Origin: Angiostrongylus vasorum
Taxonomy: Eukaryota > Nematoda > Chromadorea > Rhabditida > Metastrongylidae
Direction of reading: 5' to 3'
Length of the DNA stretch: 64,000 bases
Assembly (NCBI GenBank): GCA_018806985.1
Contig: JADANN010000318.1
Span: forward strand, 62,001-126,000
Numbering within the stretch: the first letter of the stretch is position 1; the number at the start of each line of letters is the position of its first letter. Of this stretch, positions 26,654-37,052 are shown one piece after another. Under the pieces are notes generated by a model. It ran no database searches. It was not told the DNA's origin and saw only the letters and a list, made by a program, of their open reading frames with translations. A program made the position numbers and the translations under genes.

Positions 26654-28651
26654 TTAAAGAGGAATGTTTCCATGCTTCTTCCACGGATTTGACAACTTTT
26701 TGCTCTCAAGCACGCTGAGATCTTCGCAGATTCGACGGCGAGTGGTACACGGCGGAATTATGTCATCAACAAAACCTGAAAGTCGGCCATGAGTCAGAAA
26801 GCCGCTGTCTCAAGAGGTATTCTGGAATAGGATTAAAACGGAGATAAAAGAAATTAGTGAAACTTACCGCGGACGGCGGCTGGAAACGGATTACTGAACA
26901 AGTCGATGTATTCTTCCTCATGCTTCGCTACATCTTTCGACCCACGGAACAATATGGAGACAGCTCCCTTAGCTCCCATGACAGCAACCTCAGCTGTTGG
27001 CCAGGCATAATTAATATCGCCGCGAAGATGTTTCGACGACATCACATCGTACGCTCCACCATAAGCCTTTCTCGTAATGACAGTAATTTTCGGTACAGTT
27101 GCTTCAGCATACGCGTACAAAAGTTTGGCGCCATGACGGATGATACCGCCATATTCTTGTGCAGTTCCAGGAAGAAAACCGGGGACATCAACAAGTGTAA
27201 TGAGTGGAATACTGAACGCATCACAGAAGCGCACAAAACGAGCTCCTTTGACTGACGAATTGATGTCAAGGCATCCGGCAGCAAATTTGGGGTTGTTTCC
27301 AACTATTCCAACAGTACGACCATTCATACGAGCAAATCCGACAACGATGTTCTTAGCATAATCGGGCATGATCTCGAAGAAATCACCCTCATCAATCAAG
27401 GCAACAACAACATCTTTCATATTGTAAGCAGCAGTACTTTCTAGCGGCACCACGGTATCCAATGATGGAACGAGACGATCCCATGGGTCATCGCAAGCCC
27501 TGATGGGTGACGGATCTTTGTTCGAGAGCGGTAGGTAGTTCATCAACTCGCGCATGCTCATTAAGGCGTCCACATCATTTTCGAAAGCGCCAACAGCAAC
27601 ACCGGATGTAACAGTGTGTGTCTTCGCTCCTCCGAGTTCCTCTTGGGTTACTTCCTCGTTAGTGACGGCTTTAACAACATCGGGACCGGTGATAAATAAA
27701 TAGCTCGTATCTCGAACCTAACGTAGATAGAAATCAAAACTGCATAAGATACACATCAGTTACATGACTCCGATTTAGTCTTGCAAATAATATTTTAAAA
27801 GTACCATAAAAGTGAAGTCGGTGATTGCTGGCGAGTAAACGGCGCCACCTGCACATGGACCCATGATCAGGGAGATTTGAGGAATAACTCCAGAAGCCAT
27901 AACGTTAGCCTGAAAAATGTCCGCATATCCAGCGAGTGACTCAACTCCTTCTTGTATACGTGCTCCTCCTGAATCATTAAGGCCGATGACAGGAGCTCCG
28001 ACAAGCATTGCTTCCCTCATAATTTTGGTGATCTTCTTGGCATGAATAGATGAGAGTGAACCACCAAAAACGGTAAAGTCCTGTGAGAAGATGTACATGT
28101 TGCGACCATTGATTTGACCGCGACCAGTAACCACCGAGTCACAAGGGAACTGAAGATGTGCGCCTTCACAACATCCAAAAAGCGCATATGCTGCTGGTGT
28201 ACGAATGCCCACATACTCACATACCTTTTGTTTTTCCATTCCAAATTCGACACATGTATGTTCTGCGAACATATCGTACTCTCGGAACGTCCCCCTATCC
28301 ATAAGTAATTCAATCCGTTCACGAGCAGTCAACTTTCCCTAAAGAACTATATAGCAAGATTATCTACTTTAACTAGAAACCTCTCGCTTCAATAAAGACT
28401 CACTCGGGCGTGTTGTGTGTCAATCCTCTTCTGACCACCACCGAGTAGTGCCTTCTCACGTGTGTTTTCAATTGTACGCGCAACTTTAAGAGTGTGCGCG
28501 ACAGTACTCGCCATGCGAACGATCTACAATTTGCAAAAAAAAAGGTCTTCCCTTCTCGTCTTATTCTTTCTGGATCAAAAATGTCGTCAGTCACCTTATG
28601 GAATTGATAAGCATGCCTGAGCAACTGGTATCCGAATGTTGGGACATCCAT
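26654..28651 (-). CDS. pccb: Propionyl-CoA carboxylase beta chain, mitochondrial
   Basis: The biotin-dependent carboxyltransferase half of propionyl-CoA carboxylase transfers CO2 from carboxybiotin (on the alpha chain) to propionyl-CoA, giving methylmalonyl-CoA in the mitochondrial matrix. Six exons: 28595-28651, 28404-28523, 28225-28338, 27805-28149, 26868-27717, 26654-26775, all with GT-AG introns. They total 1608 nt, or 535 aa, close to the usual length of about 540. Visible motifs: [12 protein letters not shown] near residue 60, [16 protein letters not shown] near 156 (N-half acyl-CoA site), [15 protein letters not shown] near 390, [13 protein letters not shown] near 430, ending WKKHGNIPL. 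The ATG lies after CTATTTGCAG with an 18-nt leader, consistent with trans-splicing. The first about 40 residues ([18 protein letters not shown]) are basic and suit a mitochondrial presequence. No lesions were seen. A dead tandem copy lies 2.5 kb downstream. Confidence 0.97.
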
Positions 28652-28669
28652 CGAATTTCCTGCAAATAG

Positions 28670-28679
28670 GTGAACTATC
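28670..28679 (-). promoter_or_regulatory. Likely trans-splice acceptor of pccb
   Basis: The - strand reads CTATTTGCAG directly before GAAATTCG and the ATG at 28651. No upstream coding exon is seen, so this acceptor is probably for a spliced leader. Confidence 0.5.
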
Positions 28680-28684
28680 GAGTC

Positions 28685-29085
28685 GTCATCACATTTTCTT
28701 TTTGCAAATAACGCAGTGCTTCATTCAACAGAAGTCCAATTATTGGCGGCCATTTGGCCAACATCAACGTGCAATTGTAATTTCTTCCTAATCAGAATTT
28801 GGTAATAGGAAGTTGAAGGTGAACAGCAGAGCGAATGACAACGAAAAAGTGAGAACTAAAGTCATGGCGAACTGTGATGGAGCACTCCCTACTTTCGAAT
28901 CTGTTAAGTGGAGCCACGTAACATGCGCTACAAGTCCAAACTGTTATAAGGGTTCAGAACGACTTCTACACCATATCACGTCACTCCAGCAAGGAGTCCG
29001 AATTATATGGGGAGGGGAAATTTCTTAATTGCAGAAACATTCTTCTCGTGTTAACCAGCTTTCACGTAGTATTGGATGTTAAAAG
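28685..29085. other. Upstream region of pccb
   Basis: No gene recognised. A 71-codon + strand open frame (28813-29028) has no known domain and no partner exons. This stretch should contain the pccb promoter, but no specific element stands out. Confidence 0.35.
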
Positions 29086-29087
29086 AA

Positions 29088-29338
29088 TAAAGGATAGAGC
29101 TCTCGGCGTTGCTTAGTTCTTGAAAAAAAGCTTTGGAGGTGATTGAATGCATATCTGGCCTTTACAAAGACTCGCAGTGGCCTAGCGATGTATCGAGCAG
29201 TGCTGCTATCCTCCCAGACAAGTCTGGTTCCAATTTGCCCACTCCGAAGGGATGGAGAGCTTGGTGGGCCTGGGGCGCGTGGATTGATCTCATGTGCATT
29301 GCATAGCGCCTTCGACCACTGCGCTACCCACGCCCCTA
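29088..29338 (-). repeat. tRNA-derived SINE, family A
   Basis: A reverse copy (agagctctcggcgttgctta ... CGCTACCCACGCCCC), with part of the 3' body replaced. Confidence 0.75.
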
Positions 29339-29529
29339 AAATGGTACGTTTACTATAGTAATTCTCCCTATTGATTGGGAACATAGATTGGTGGAGTACA
29401 GCAAAACTGGAAATGAAGAACTGTTAGAGTAGCCGTATTGGGAATCGAGATGAATCAAACATGAAACACAATGATTTCCCACAGGATAGCAATTCTCCGT
29501 CTTCTACTCTTACTCTAATATACCAAAAA

Positions 29530-29700
29530 ATCTTCTGAAAAACTGTAAGCAAAGAGTAATAGCGAGTTCGATCCCCACCGCAAGCTCTTGCGTTCCGGAG
29601 TTTTGCAAATACCTTAGCATCATTGTGGTTGTATTTCACATAATACCCTCCCGTGAAAAGTTGTAGTAGGGGAGTAATGGAAAGTTAGCACTGTAAGCAG
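29530..29700 (+). repeat. Family D element, 5'-truncated
   Basis: It has gcgagttcgatccccaccgc (B-box), cttgcgttccggagttttgc aaatacc, and the tcacataataccctcccgtg end. Confidence 0.65.
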
Positions 29701-29931
29701 TGCTAAGCAATACACGAAGACAAAATCGAGAACAGGAGATGGAGCCAATAATGTCGTCGTATAGCATTTTTGTTCTCTTTTTACCTTTATTCTGCTTTTT
29801 TCCCTTTAAAATGAACAAACTAAGAATTATAATTAAATGAAAAGAAGTCGGTTTTCGCGAAAACCAAGCACAATCGAGGTCTTCCACGGGATTTCTTTAA
29901 AGCTAGTGGAAGTTCTTTCTCCTTAACTACT

Positions 29932-30075
29932 ATGAAAACCTTGCAACCAAACTACACAGTTATTGATCCACGCTTTTCAGCTGTAGCTGCTACTTTGGCT
30001 CAACTAACCGATGTGTATGCACGACTTCACGAAGACATACACAAAGCGCATGTATACACATTGGCGTATATGTAG
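29932..30075 (+). CDS. Possible small coding exon, unrecognised
   Basis: 47 codons from ATG: MKTLQPNYTVIDPRFSAVAA, TLAQLTDVYARLHEDIHKAH, with a possible GT donor (GTATAC) after HKAH and a TAG at 30073-30075. Composition is protein-like (amphipathic helix), but no family is recognised. The stop lies at the edge of a microsatellite. Confidence 0.3.
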   Translation: MKTLQPNYTVIDPRFSAVAATLAQLTDVYARLHEDIHKAHVYTLAYM

Positions 30076-30085
30076 CTACATACAG

Positions 30086-30146
<61 letters not shown>

Positions 30147-30350
30147 GGCAGACATACACAACGTACACACTGACCTATGCACAACTAAACACATACATAC
30201 ATCGACGTATGTACAACTACACAATACAGATACATATACAAATGCACACATGTACATACAATGACCTATGCACGACCATATATATACACACCGGCATCTA
30301 CACACATAGATGCATGCATGGATACACACATAAGCAGATATACATATACA
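30086..30350. repeat. (TA)n-(CA)n microsatellite with degenerate CA-rich flank
   Basis: A short TA run (about 30088-30100) passes into about 42 bp of perfect CA and then about 200 bp of imperfect acatacacac/catatacac sequence. It creates spurious TCV/HTHT-type frames. Confidence 0.85.
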
Positions 30351-30590
30351 ACTCCCACCATGAACTATAAAATTATCGTGAGCACACCTGTTACTGAGCG
30401 AAACATATATGTGAGTATTTTGAAAACAAATTCCATAGCATAATATTATGTTTACACGCTTAATAATGAGTAGACGAAAATATTTGCTTCTATTTTTGGA
30501 AGTGATCGTTCAGTTTAAGACGAAACAATCAACGCGAATCGTCCGTCAGTTGTTAAGCTCTCTGTTCTCGTATATCCAATTACAGGTATC

Positions 30591-30830
30591 TCCATCCACA
30601 TGCGACGTCACATCGTTCCAAACTCTCACTACTCAACGAACCACTCTCGTGTAAGCGACTATGGTTCGATTACTACAGCATTGATTCGTTGCACACATAG
30701 TGGTAAGCCCATTCCGATCCAGCACCACCCAATCCGAGGGAAGAAAATCGATACGGCGGCTGTGTCAATATGTGGGTATAGTGGTGGGATAGCAACGAAA
30801 ACATACCGCCTCATCAACTCAACCACATAA
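30591..30830 (+). CDS. Possible terminal exon, unrecognised
   Basis: After an ATTACAG acceptor (ending about 30586) an open frame runs to TAA at 30828-30830 and contains VSDYGSITTALIRCTHSGKP and SICGYSGGIATKTYRLI. It looks protein-like, but neither the phase nor an upstream exon is settled, and other frames are open for part of the stretch. Confidence 0.3.
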   Translation, partial: SIHMRRHIVPNSHYSTNHSRVSDYGSITTALIRCTHSGKPIPIQHHPIRGKKIDTAAVSICGYSGGIATKTYRLINSTT

Positions 30831-30968
30831 ATATGCCGTTAAATTCAGCATCATTGTAGTTTATGTATTTCATTCGTCAGAATCCGCTTTACAAACTACT
30901 ATTTGTAGATCACCAACGTATCTCACCTAATCGATTCCGTTGTTTTACTCGTAGTTAAGCATAACACA

Positions 30969-33900
30969 ATGAAAGTGCATACATTGATAGTACTGTATAT
31001 GATTCTAGGAAGAAGAATGACATGTGAAAAAATCGGTGACCCGATCAGTACCATTATCAACGAACCATGTGAGCATCATCACGCTCTATTCACCAACAAT
31101 CGAATCTGGTTATTCGGAAGAAAATGTGAGTATTTCTATCTTCTTTCTTTCTTTTCCTTAATGGTGACTGTGTGCGATGAACGGAGACGGAACGAAGTGA
31201 TTAGAGAGATGAATAATAGCGCAAAGAGATGTGAACAGAGAAAAAATGAAGTGAAGAGACGAAAGAAAGGCAGAATAAAATGGGACGATTTTCAGTTGTC
31301 AATCAGCCGTCACACAATTGGGGACATAATGTCGCTCTGGCCGGAACGTATGGTGTCGCATTTAATACAACAGCAAAAAAGTGGGAAGCACCACATCATG
31401 TGAGTTGTCTAGGGCTAATAGCTGAACAGAAATCGATTTTAGAGTGTAAAGCCTGGCAGTGTCCGAACGACGACCATGAACATCGTTCTTTTTTTCCCCG
31501 CTCCACTCCCGCCCATAGTGCGAACGATTGTTGTTGATAAGGAAATTGATTTGGACTCCTTCTAGTAGTCTAAAAATACCTGTGAACAAAGACCGTTTAC
31601 TTATGATTGGGTTCTCTTCTAACCTTTATTTACTGTTTATTCCTTTTACTTGGTAGAGTAGTATGTGAAACACGACTACAAGAAACACATGAGAACCCCG
31701 GAAGGGTGGGCGATGTCGGGTTCGACTTGTAGTTGATCCTTTTTTCTTCTTTTTCCTCCATTACTATCAGCTGTTTAATATTCTTCGTACATGTGGAAAA
31801 GAACGTTGAAGGTAAGGACATAGAGTAGATGTGAAAATGTGTTTTGTTGCAGTGACATTCATTGAAATGATGGAATCACTTTTTCTAGATCAATCAATCC
31901 TTATACTTTTTTCTACTTCTGTTTAGCAAACACGAGGTGTTGTTTTATTTTTTATTTACGTACAAGCTGACGTTTCTGCGGATTTCGCCTTCCTCAGAGC
32001 CTGGAAGGGCCAAGTTGACTGCAATCTACACGGTCAAACGCCTCCATAACCAAACAGAGAAAATGTTGAACCAAAATTTCAACCACATTGAACACAGAGT
32101 CTTTGCACACTCACCCCTTTCTATGAGTCTTCCACTAAATATTTCACATGGAGACCAACCGCATAGAGTTCACATGGAATCGTAACGTACCCATCTCATC
32201 AGAATAATAGGCTTGTATACTACCCAGTATCACGCGTGATAATGAGGCATTCCTCCCTGCGGTTCATTTTCGGATTCATGGAATTGATCCAGAATGCCTC
32301 GAGAATTTTGTGCGCTTGTGTTCTCGATTCCTGCGCGAGGATCGTAGCTCCTAATTTAAAATCTTCTCCGTTATGTCTCTGCGTCCTATGCGTGCCTAAT
32401 GGAGTGTTTGGTTTACGTTTGCTGACTAGGTGTTCTTTTATACGAATGCAGAATGGTCTACCCATTTCGCCAACGTATTCGTCCCCGCACGCTTTACAAG
32501 AGATCAGATAAACTGTACCTGAACTCATCCTTAATCCTTATACTATTTTTCTTTTCCTTGGCGCAGTGGTCTGAGGTGCCCTGCAACACACACGTGGTAT
32601 CGATCCCCGCTCCCTTGGCCCACCAAGCTTTCCATCCCTCCAAGGTCAGCAAATTGGTACCAGACATATCTGGGAGGATAACAGCACTGTCTCGATACAT
32701 CGGTAGGCCACCGCGAGTCATTGTAAAGGCCAGATATGCATTCGATCACCTACAACCGATTCTTAATGAAGTCGAATGCATGGCGCCTCTCTGAGGGATT
32801 GATCAGCGCCGAGAGCTTTATGCTTTATCCTTTATCCTTACTGCAGTTTCCGTGCTTATGAAAATCTTTCTTATCGTTTACGAGTGAACGAACTGGTTTC
32901 TAGCATATTAATGTTAATCTCACAAGGAGCAGCGACTTTGTAAGTTTACTTGAAGTTTTCGGTGTGCCTTTGTGTGCTTTCAAATAGCATTGGTATCCGA
33001 TGCAGAAGGGTTTGACAGCGCTTAAATCTTTGTTTTTGTAACTTTTGTTTTCATGTAAATATTCTGCACATGTGTTTTCTTCTTTTCAGTTCTCGGCTTT
33101 ATCATCTGAAGAGAATGTCAGCGAGGCATTGTTCATCTTTAGTGGTGCAATTCATATTCTGCTGTTTTCTGCTTTTGGAGAACTTGCGGTAAAATCACTA
33201 CACAAGTGGACTGGTACATCGTGGGAATCAGTTCATATTCAAAGCTTTCCTCCAGTATGTGGTGATAGTCCTTCGGACCATGTGTCACTGATTGTGGCTG
33301 ACGGGAAGGATGAAAAGACTAAGTACTTTGTAAGTACGGTCGGTCACACTATGAGAGTGTCTCGCATGAAATCTTCGAGTGATGGGGTTGTTGTTGAACA
33401 TTTTATGGATATTCCAAGAAACGTCATGACTTCGGTGAGCGCCTTTTCTCATCATTAGATGAGCATGGTTTTACACATGGAACATAATTTAACAAGTTCT
33501 TCCTGCAATTCCAGCCCAGTGGACAAGCTGTATCAGCTGTTGAGACAGATGGACGACTACTATTTTTCTATGGAGTACACGGATGTGGGTTCCGATGGGA
33601 TAATAGCCGATTAGTAGCGTGTGATCTGAGCAAAAAGACGTGTGAGTCTGTTCAGGTGAGTCATCCCGGGAATAGTACCTACCATTCTTTTTCTATTTGC
33701 ATTTTAGGTTTCTGGTGATGCAGCTCCAAAATGGGGTTTCCTGGGTGCCCATGCTCATGGCCTTAAGTCTGCAGAAACGTGGATTCATGCAGTAGGGGCT
33801 GTTCACTCTGGTGCGCGTCATGCTTTTTGTAATTTTCAGAGCTTGATTTTTTCCTTGTAGTTTATATTCGAAAGGTTAGTTTTTTAAACAATTCTCTAGC

Positions 33901-34090
33901 TTTTTTAGGAATGACCTCCAGTCAGTATGACGGTAGCATATGGGCTCTTCAAAATCTGACTGCGAACCCTTCTTGGGAGCATTTTCGAGGAGAGGTACCT
34001 GCCAACATGGGTACTGACGTCGCCGTCGACGACAAGGATGGAATCGTTTACGGTGTTGGAAAAGAAGGCGTTGGAAGAGTCAATATCTAA
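30969..34090 (+). CDS. Secreted protein with kelch/propeller-like strands, family not identified
   Basis: Six exons join in phase: 30969-31125, 31296-31399, 33090-33434, 33515-33655, 33708-33810, 33909-34090, giving 1032 nt, or 343 aa. The start follows a TTTTACTCGTAG acceptor by 17 nt. The N-terminus MKVHTLIVLYMILG fits a short signal peptide. Repeated strands of the kind seen in kelch or beta-propeller blades follow: NRIWLFGRK, EALFIFSGA, HKWTGTSWESV, RLLFFYGVHGCGF, RLVACDLSKKTCESV, GSIWALQNL, GIVYGVGKEGVGRVNI. No catalytic motif was seen. The intron between exons 2 and 3 (31400-33089) contains a Penelope-like fragment and a family A SINE. A 14-nt possible exon at 33860-33873 was left out because it breaks frame. 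Secretion and fold are inferred. Confidence 0.65.
31930..32528 (-). mobile_element. Penelope-like retroelement 3' end with GIY-YIG endonuclease domain
   Basis: A - strand frame (32528-32220) encodes SSGTVYLISCKACGDEYVGE, MGRPFCIRIKEHL, GTHRTQRHNGEDFKLGATIL and ILEAFWINSMNPKMNRREEC. This is the GIY-YIG-type endonuclease end found in Penelope-like and related retroelements. Downstream (32220-31930) is the typical tail containing CTGAGGAAGGCGAAATCC then GCAGAAACGTCAGC. The 5' reverse transcriptase part is absent, so it is a truncated insertion in an intron of the propeller-like gene. Confidence 0.7.
32555..32835 (+). repeat. tRNA-derived SINE, family A
   Basis: TTGGCGCAGTGG (A-box) at about 32560, CACGTGGTATCGATCCCC (B-box region), and a full body to tgatcagcgccgagagcttt. 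It abuts the Penelope-like fragment. Confidence 0.8.
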
Positions 34091-34294
34091 TCGGTTTTCT
34101 GGGGAATTGGTACCATTATGATTCATTTATATCTTGAACTTTAGTAACACCATTTGCTCTCACTCTGCATTGACATGAGTGTTACGCGTTCACTTTAATG
34201 TGTACATTTGCCTAATAATAGTTGCAGTAGTTTTTTTTGGGTGTCTTGGTTGTTACCTTTTAATAAATAAACGGTGGTATGTTAAGGGTTTTGC

Positions 34295-34405
34295 GATGAC
34301 ACACACCCACAGCCACATACACACATACGTGTTCACACACTCATTCACATACACATACCCATGCACATACATGTATACAAATGCACACACGTGCATACAC
34401 AACAC
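34295..34405 (+). repeat. Degenerate CA-rich minisatellite
   Basis: Imperfect acacac/cacatac repeats directly downstream of the propeller-like gene. Confidence 0.7.
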
Positions 34406-34409
34406 CTGC

Positions 34410-34885
34410 TCATTCCCGAAGATTTATATCACATTCCGGACCTCGATTTCTTAAACTTCATTCCTTTCAAAATATGATTTGAAATAAACCCTATATGGGG
34501 TAACACAGTAAGCGCGGTCAATGTATATTTCTTGTATGTAACTTTTTATTATGCCAAGACCTATAATGAAATGGAACTCTTTTCGCTCTCTATTCTGTTT
34601 ACGGCAAGAGTTGCATTCCACAATGTAACTTCGATATAATCTTGGACCAGTTAAATGGCATTACCTAGACAAATACGTTAGAAGAGGGGGTGATCAAGTG
34701 GATGTAGTTCAATGTGTATGTATGAATATTCACCAATAAGGACGTCTCTCACGATTTTACACAAGTGGCGTAGGGACACCGCCATAGATGTGGCCAAGCT
34801 TACAAATAGTGATTAACAAATGGTTTTCAAGAAGTTTCCTAAAACAGTACAAATTTATGGCAGCACGTAATGCAGTAGAAGTGAT
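34410..34885. other. Intergenic interval, nothing recognised
   Basis: AT-rich with short frames only. There is no repeat-family match. Confidence 0.35.
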
Positions 34886-34889
34886 CCAG

Positions 34890-35270
34890 GTCATTACACG
34901 CACGGCAGATCCTGCCCAGACTCTGATTTGACCCCACTATAAACGATTTGGTCTATAAACCCTCTTATGCGTTCGAAGTCGGGACATTGGTACCGTACTT
35001 GTCGAGGACAAAGCTTGCTCCTTATAATCGACGTGGGAACACCCTAGCACTGCTATCTTAGAGCTCCAGTGAAAAGCTGCTCGAGCAGCATATGACGACA
35101 TTTGTAACAAAGGTAAGAAATCCTAAAGTGGCAACAGAACCCACGCGCAAAAAAGTTCGAGTATATTTGTGGATGGTGGATGTGAGAAAGCCAGTGGAAT
35201 GCAAGAAGTGCTGAAATCAGCACAGTATGATACATTTGAGTGGAGTCATATAATAAGTATAGGAAAAATA
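34890..35270 (+). repeat. Family C SINE, diverged
   Basis: In + orientation it has a gcagatcctgcc/tgatttgacccc head, a gcagcatatgacgacattt segment, and the gtggcaacagaacccacgcg / gtggatggtggatgtg body that matches the reverse complement of the copies at 8.0 and 37.4 kb. Confidence 0.55.
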
Positions 35271-35274
35271 AAAA

Positions 35275-36475
35275 TTGTGTATTTATAAGCCTGCTACATT
35301 GGTCTTCGATTGCCCGGTTGCCTAGTAATAGAAATCGCTACAGCTCTAAAAAAATCCTTGTCACCACACGGCAAACCTTCTTCCGACCCACGACGACTGC
35401 CCAATATATATGGTTTAGAGTGAGACCACTGTGGTACCGGTATTTGAAGTATCGGATGAAAGTTCGCTTAACCAGTATTCAACGTGTTAATGAGGTAAGA
35501 AGACGAATTCTGGAGTCACGGCCGAAAGTACATTCGAAACGCTTTCACTTTCATGGATGACCGGTGCAAGAAGATGAAAATAAAAGCAAGATATGCCGGT
35601 ACCCATACCGTCTATCCAAGTATGTAGGAGTTTGAATGTGTACTCACTACTGTACAAATTGCGTGTGGAGGGTAAACTGCATCTATGATTCTTCAAGTAA
35701 ATAGCTCTCCATGGTAAGTGCAAAGATCGAAACAATGATGATTTCGACGAAAACAGTAGCCATAGTTTTAAATCCGAGTTTGCACAATGAATGCTATCCA
35801 TAAATCATTGTTTATGTGAATAGAGTATCTTCTCTATTCTTGTCTGTATAGATTGTATTCATGACCGTACACCTGCACAAACAGTGAGGTGGCAGCACAT
35901 TAAGCTAACTGTTGTTGCATGATTATGCGAATTCCAAACACTAACACTTTTAATAAACATCGACGCTGATTATCAAGTGATTGTTTCCTTATGCATCCTC
36001 TTGTTAAACAAATGTAAGAAGTTTCTCGTTCAACGTGGACTCTATAAACGGTTTTGAACAAGGGTCTGCACTCTAGCAAAGCATTAGTCATCGTGGACTG
36101 TTGGAATAACAATGTTTACCATCACATAAAGTTCGGTCCAACAGTTTCGAAGCAACTGCAAGTGTTGAACAAATTTTTATGAAACCTATTCGATGATCTA
36201 GAGTTAACGATTATTCACTTATTCGTCTCTGTATTGACTTCGCCGAAAAAAATCATATAGTAGGCAGTGCTTTCCGGTGTACTTCGCTCTTCGTACACAT
36301 TGCAAGCCGTTGATCAGTTGAAAAGTCGAAAACAAAGAGCATATGCTGTGTCTGTAATAAAGCTGATAACGTGTGATAAACAGCTTCGTCAGACTATGGA
36401 CACTCTGCTGTTGTTGATAGAATTACTCAAAAGGCTGACGGTGCCTCCTATACTTGAATTAGCTTACGGTGTATA
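35275..36475. other. Intergenic interval
   Basis: No recognised gene. A + strand frame at 36267 onward (SSYTLQAVDQLKSRKQRAYA, LITCDKQLRQTMDTLLLLIE) has coding-like composition but is cut by the SINE at 36.48 kb and has no partner exons. Confidence 0.3.
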
Positions 36476-36477
36476 TC

Positions 36478-36726
36478 CTTTAGGGATGCGCCATGCATTC
36501 GATTCCATTAAGCATCGTTTGGAGGTGGTTGAATGCATGTCTGGCCTTTAAAATGACCCGCAGTGGGCTACCGATGAATCGAGCCAGTGCTTCGATACTC
36601 CCAGACAAGTCTAGTTCCAATTTGCCGACCACGGGGGAGATGACACGCTTAGTGCGCCATGGGCGAGGGGATTCATTCCACATGTGTGTTGCAAGGCGCC
36701 TCCGACCACTACGCCACACGCGCCCC
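36478..36726 (-). repeat. tRNA-derived SINE, family A
   Basis: A reverse copy ending in CTACGCCACACGCGCCCC. The conserved body is intact apart from small substitutions. Confidence 0.75.
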
Positions 36727-36729
36727 TAC

Positions 36730-37050
36730 ATACGAGTATCCAAAAGCTTTCAACAAATTCATGTATTTGCTTGTAGTTAATCTGATGTCAGGATTGTGTT
36801 TCTCATGATGGAATGTATTAACAAGTTAAAATATTGTATTTACAACACAGTATTCGTTATAGAGAGCAAAAAACGTCCATTCATATAAAACACCAGGATT
36901 TATCAACTACCATTAACACATGGAATTCTTCTATTTATTACAAAAAAAGTTGAATGAGCAAATGATTACATGCGTTGTTGAACGAATTCCAGGAATTCAA
37001 GGTGAGATCAATAGGATTAAGAGTGCTGAATTCTTTACTTTGTTATTGAA
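36730..37050. other. Short intergenic interval, nothing recognised
   Basis: AT-rich. It lies 3' of the 155-aa gene. No repeat-family match. Confidence 0.35.
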
Positions 37051-37052
37051 AA

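Noticed and set aside
26857..27255. 132-codon + strand frame opposite pccb
   Set aside because: It is an antisense shadow of the highly conserved 850-nt pccb exon.
33860..33873. 14-nt micro-exon between TTGTAG and GTTAGT in the propeller-like gene
   Set aside because: Including it shifts the frame and stops translation at once, whereas skipping it joins 33810 to 33909 in frame.
35240..35560. 106-codon + strand frame rich in Arg and Tyr
   Set aside because: No domain and no splice partners; it overlaps the end of a diverged family C SINE.
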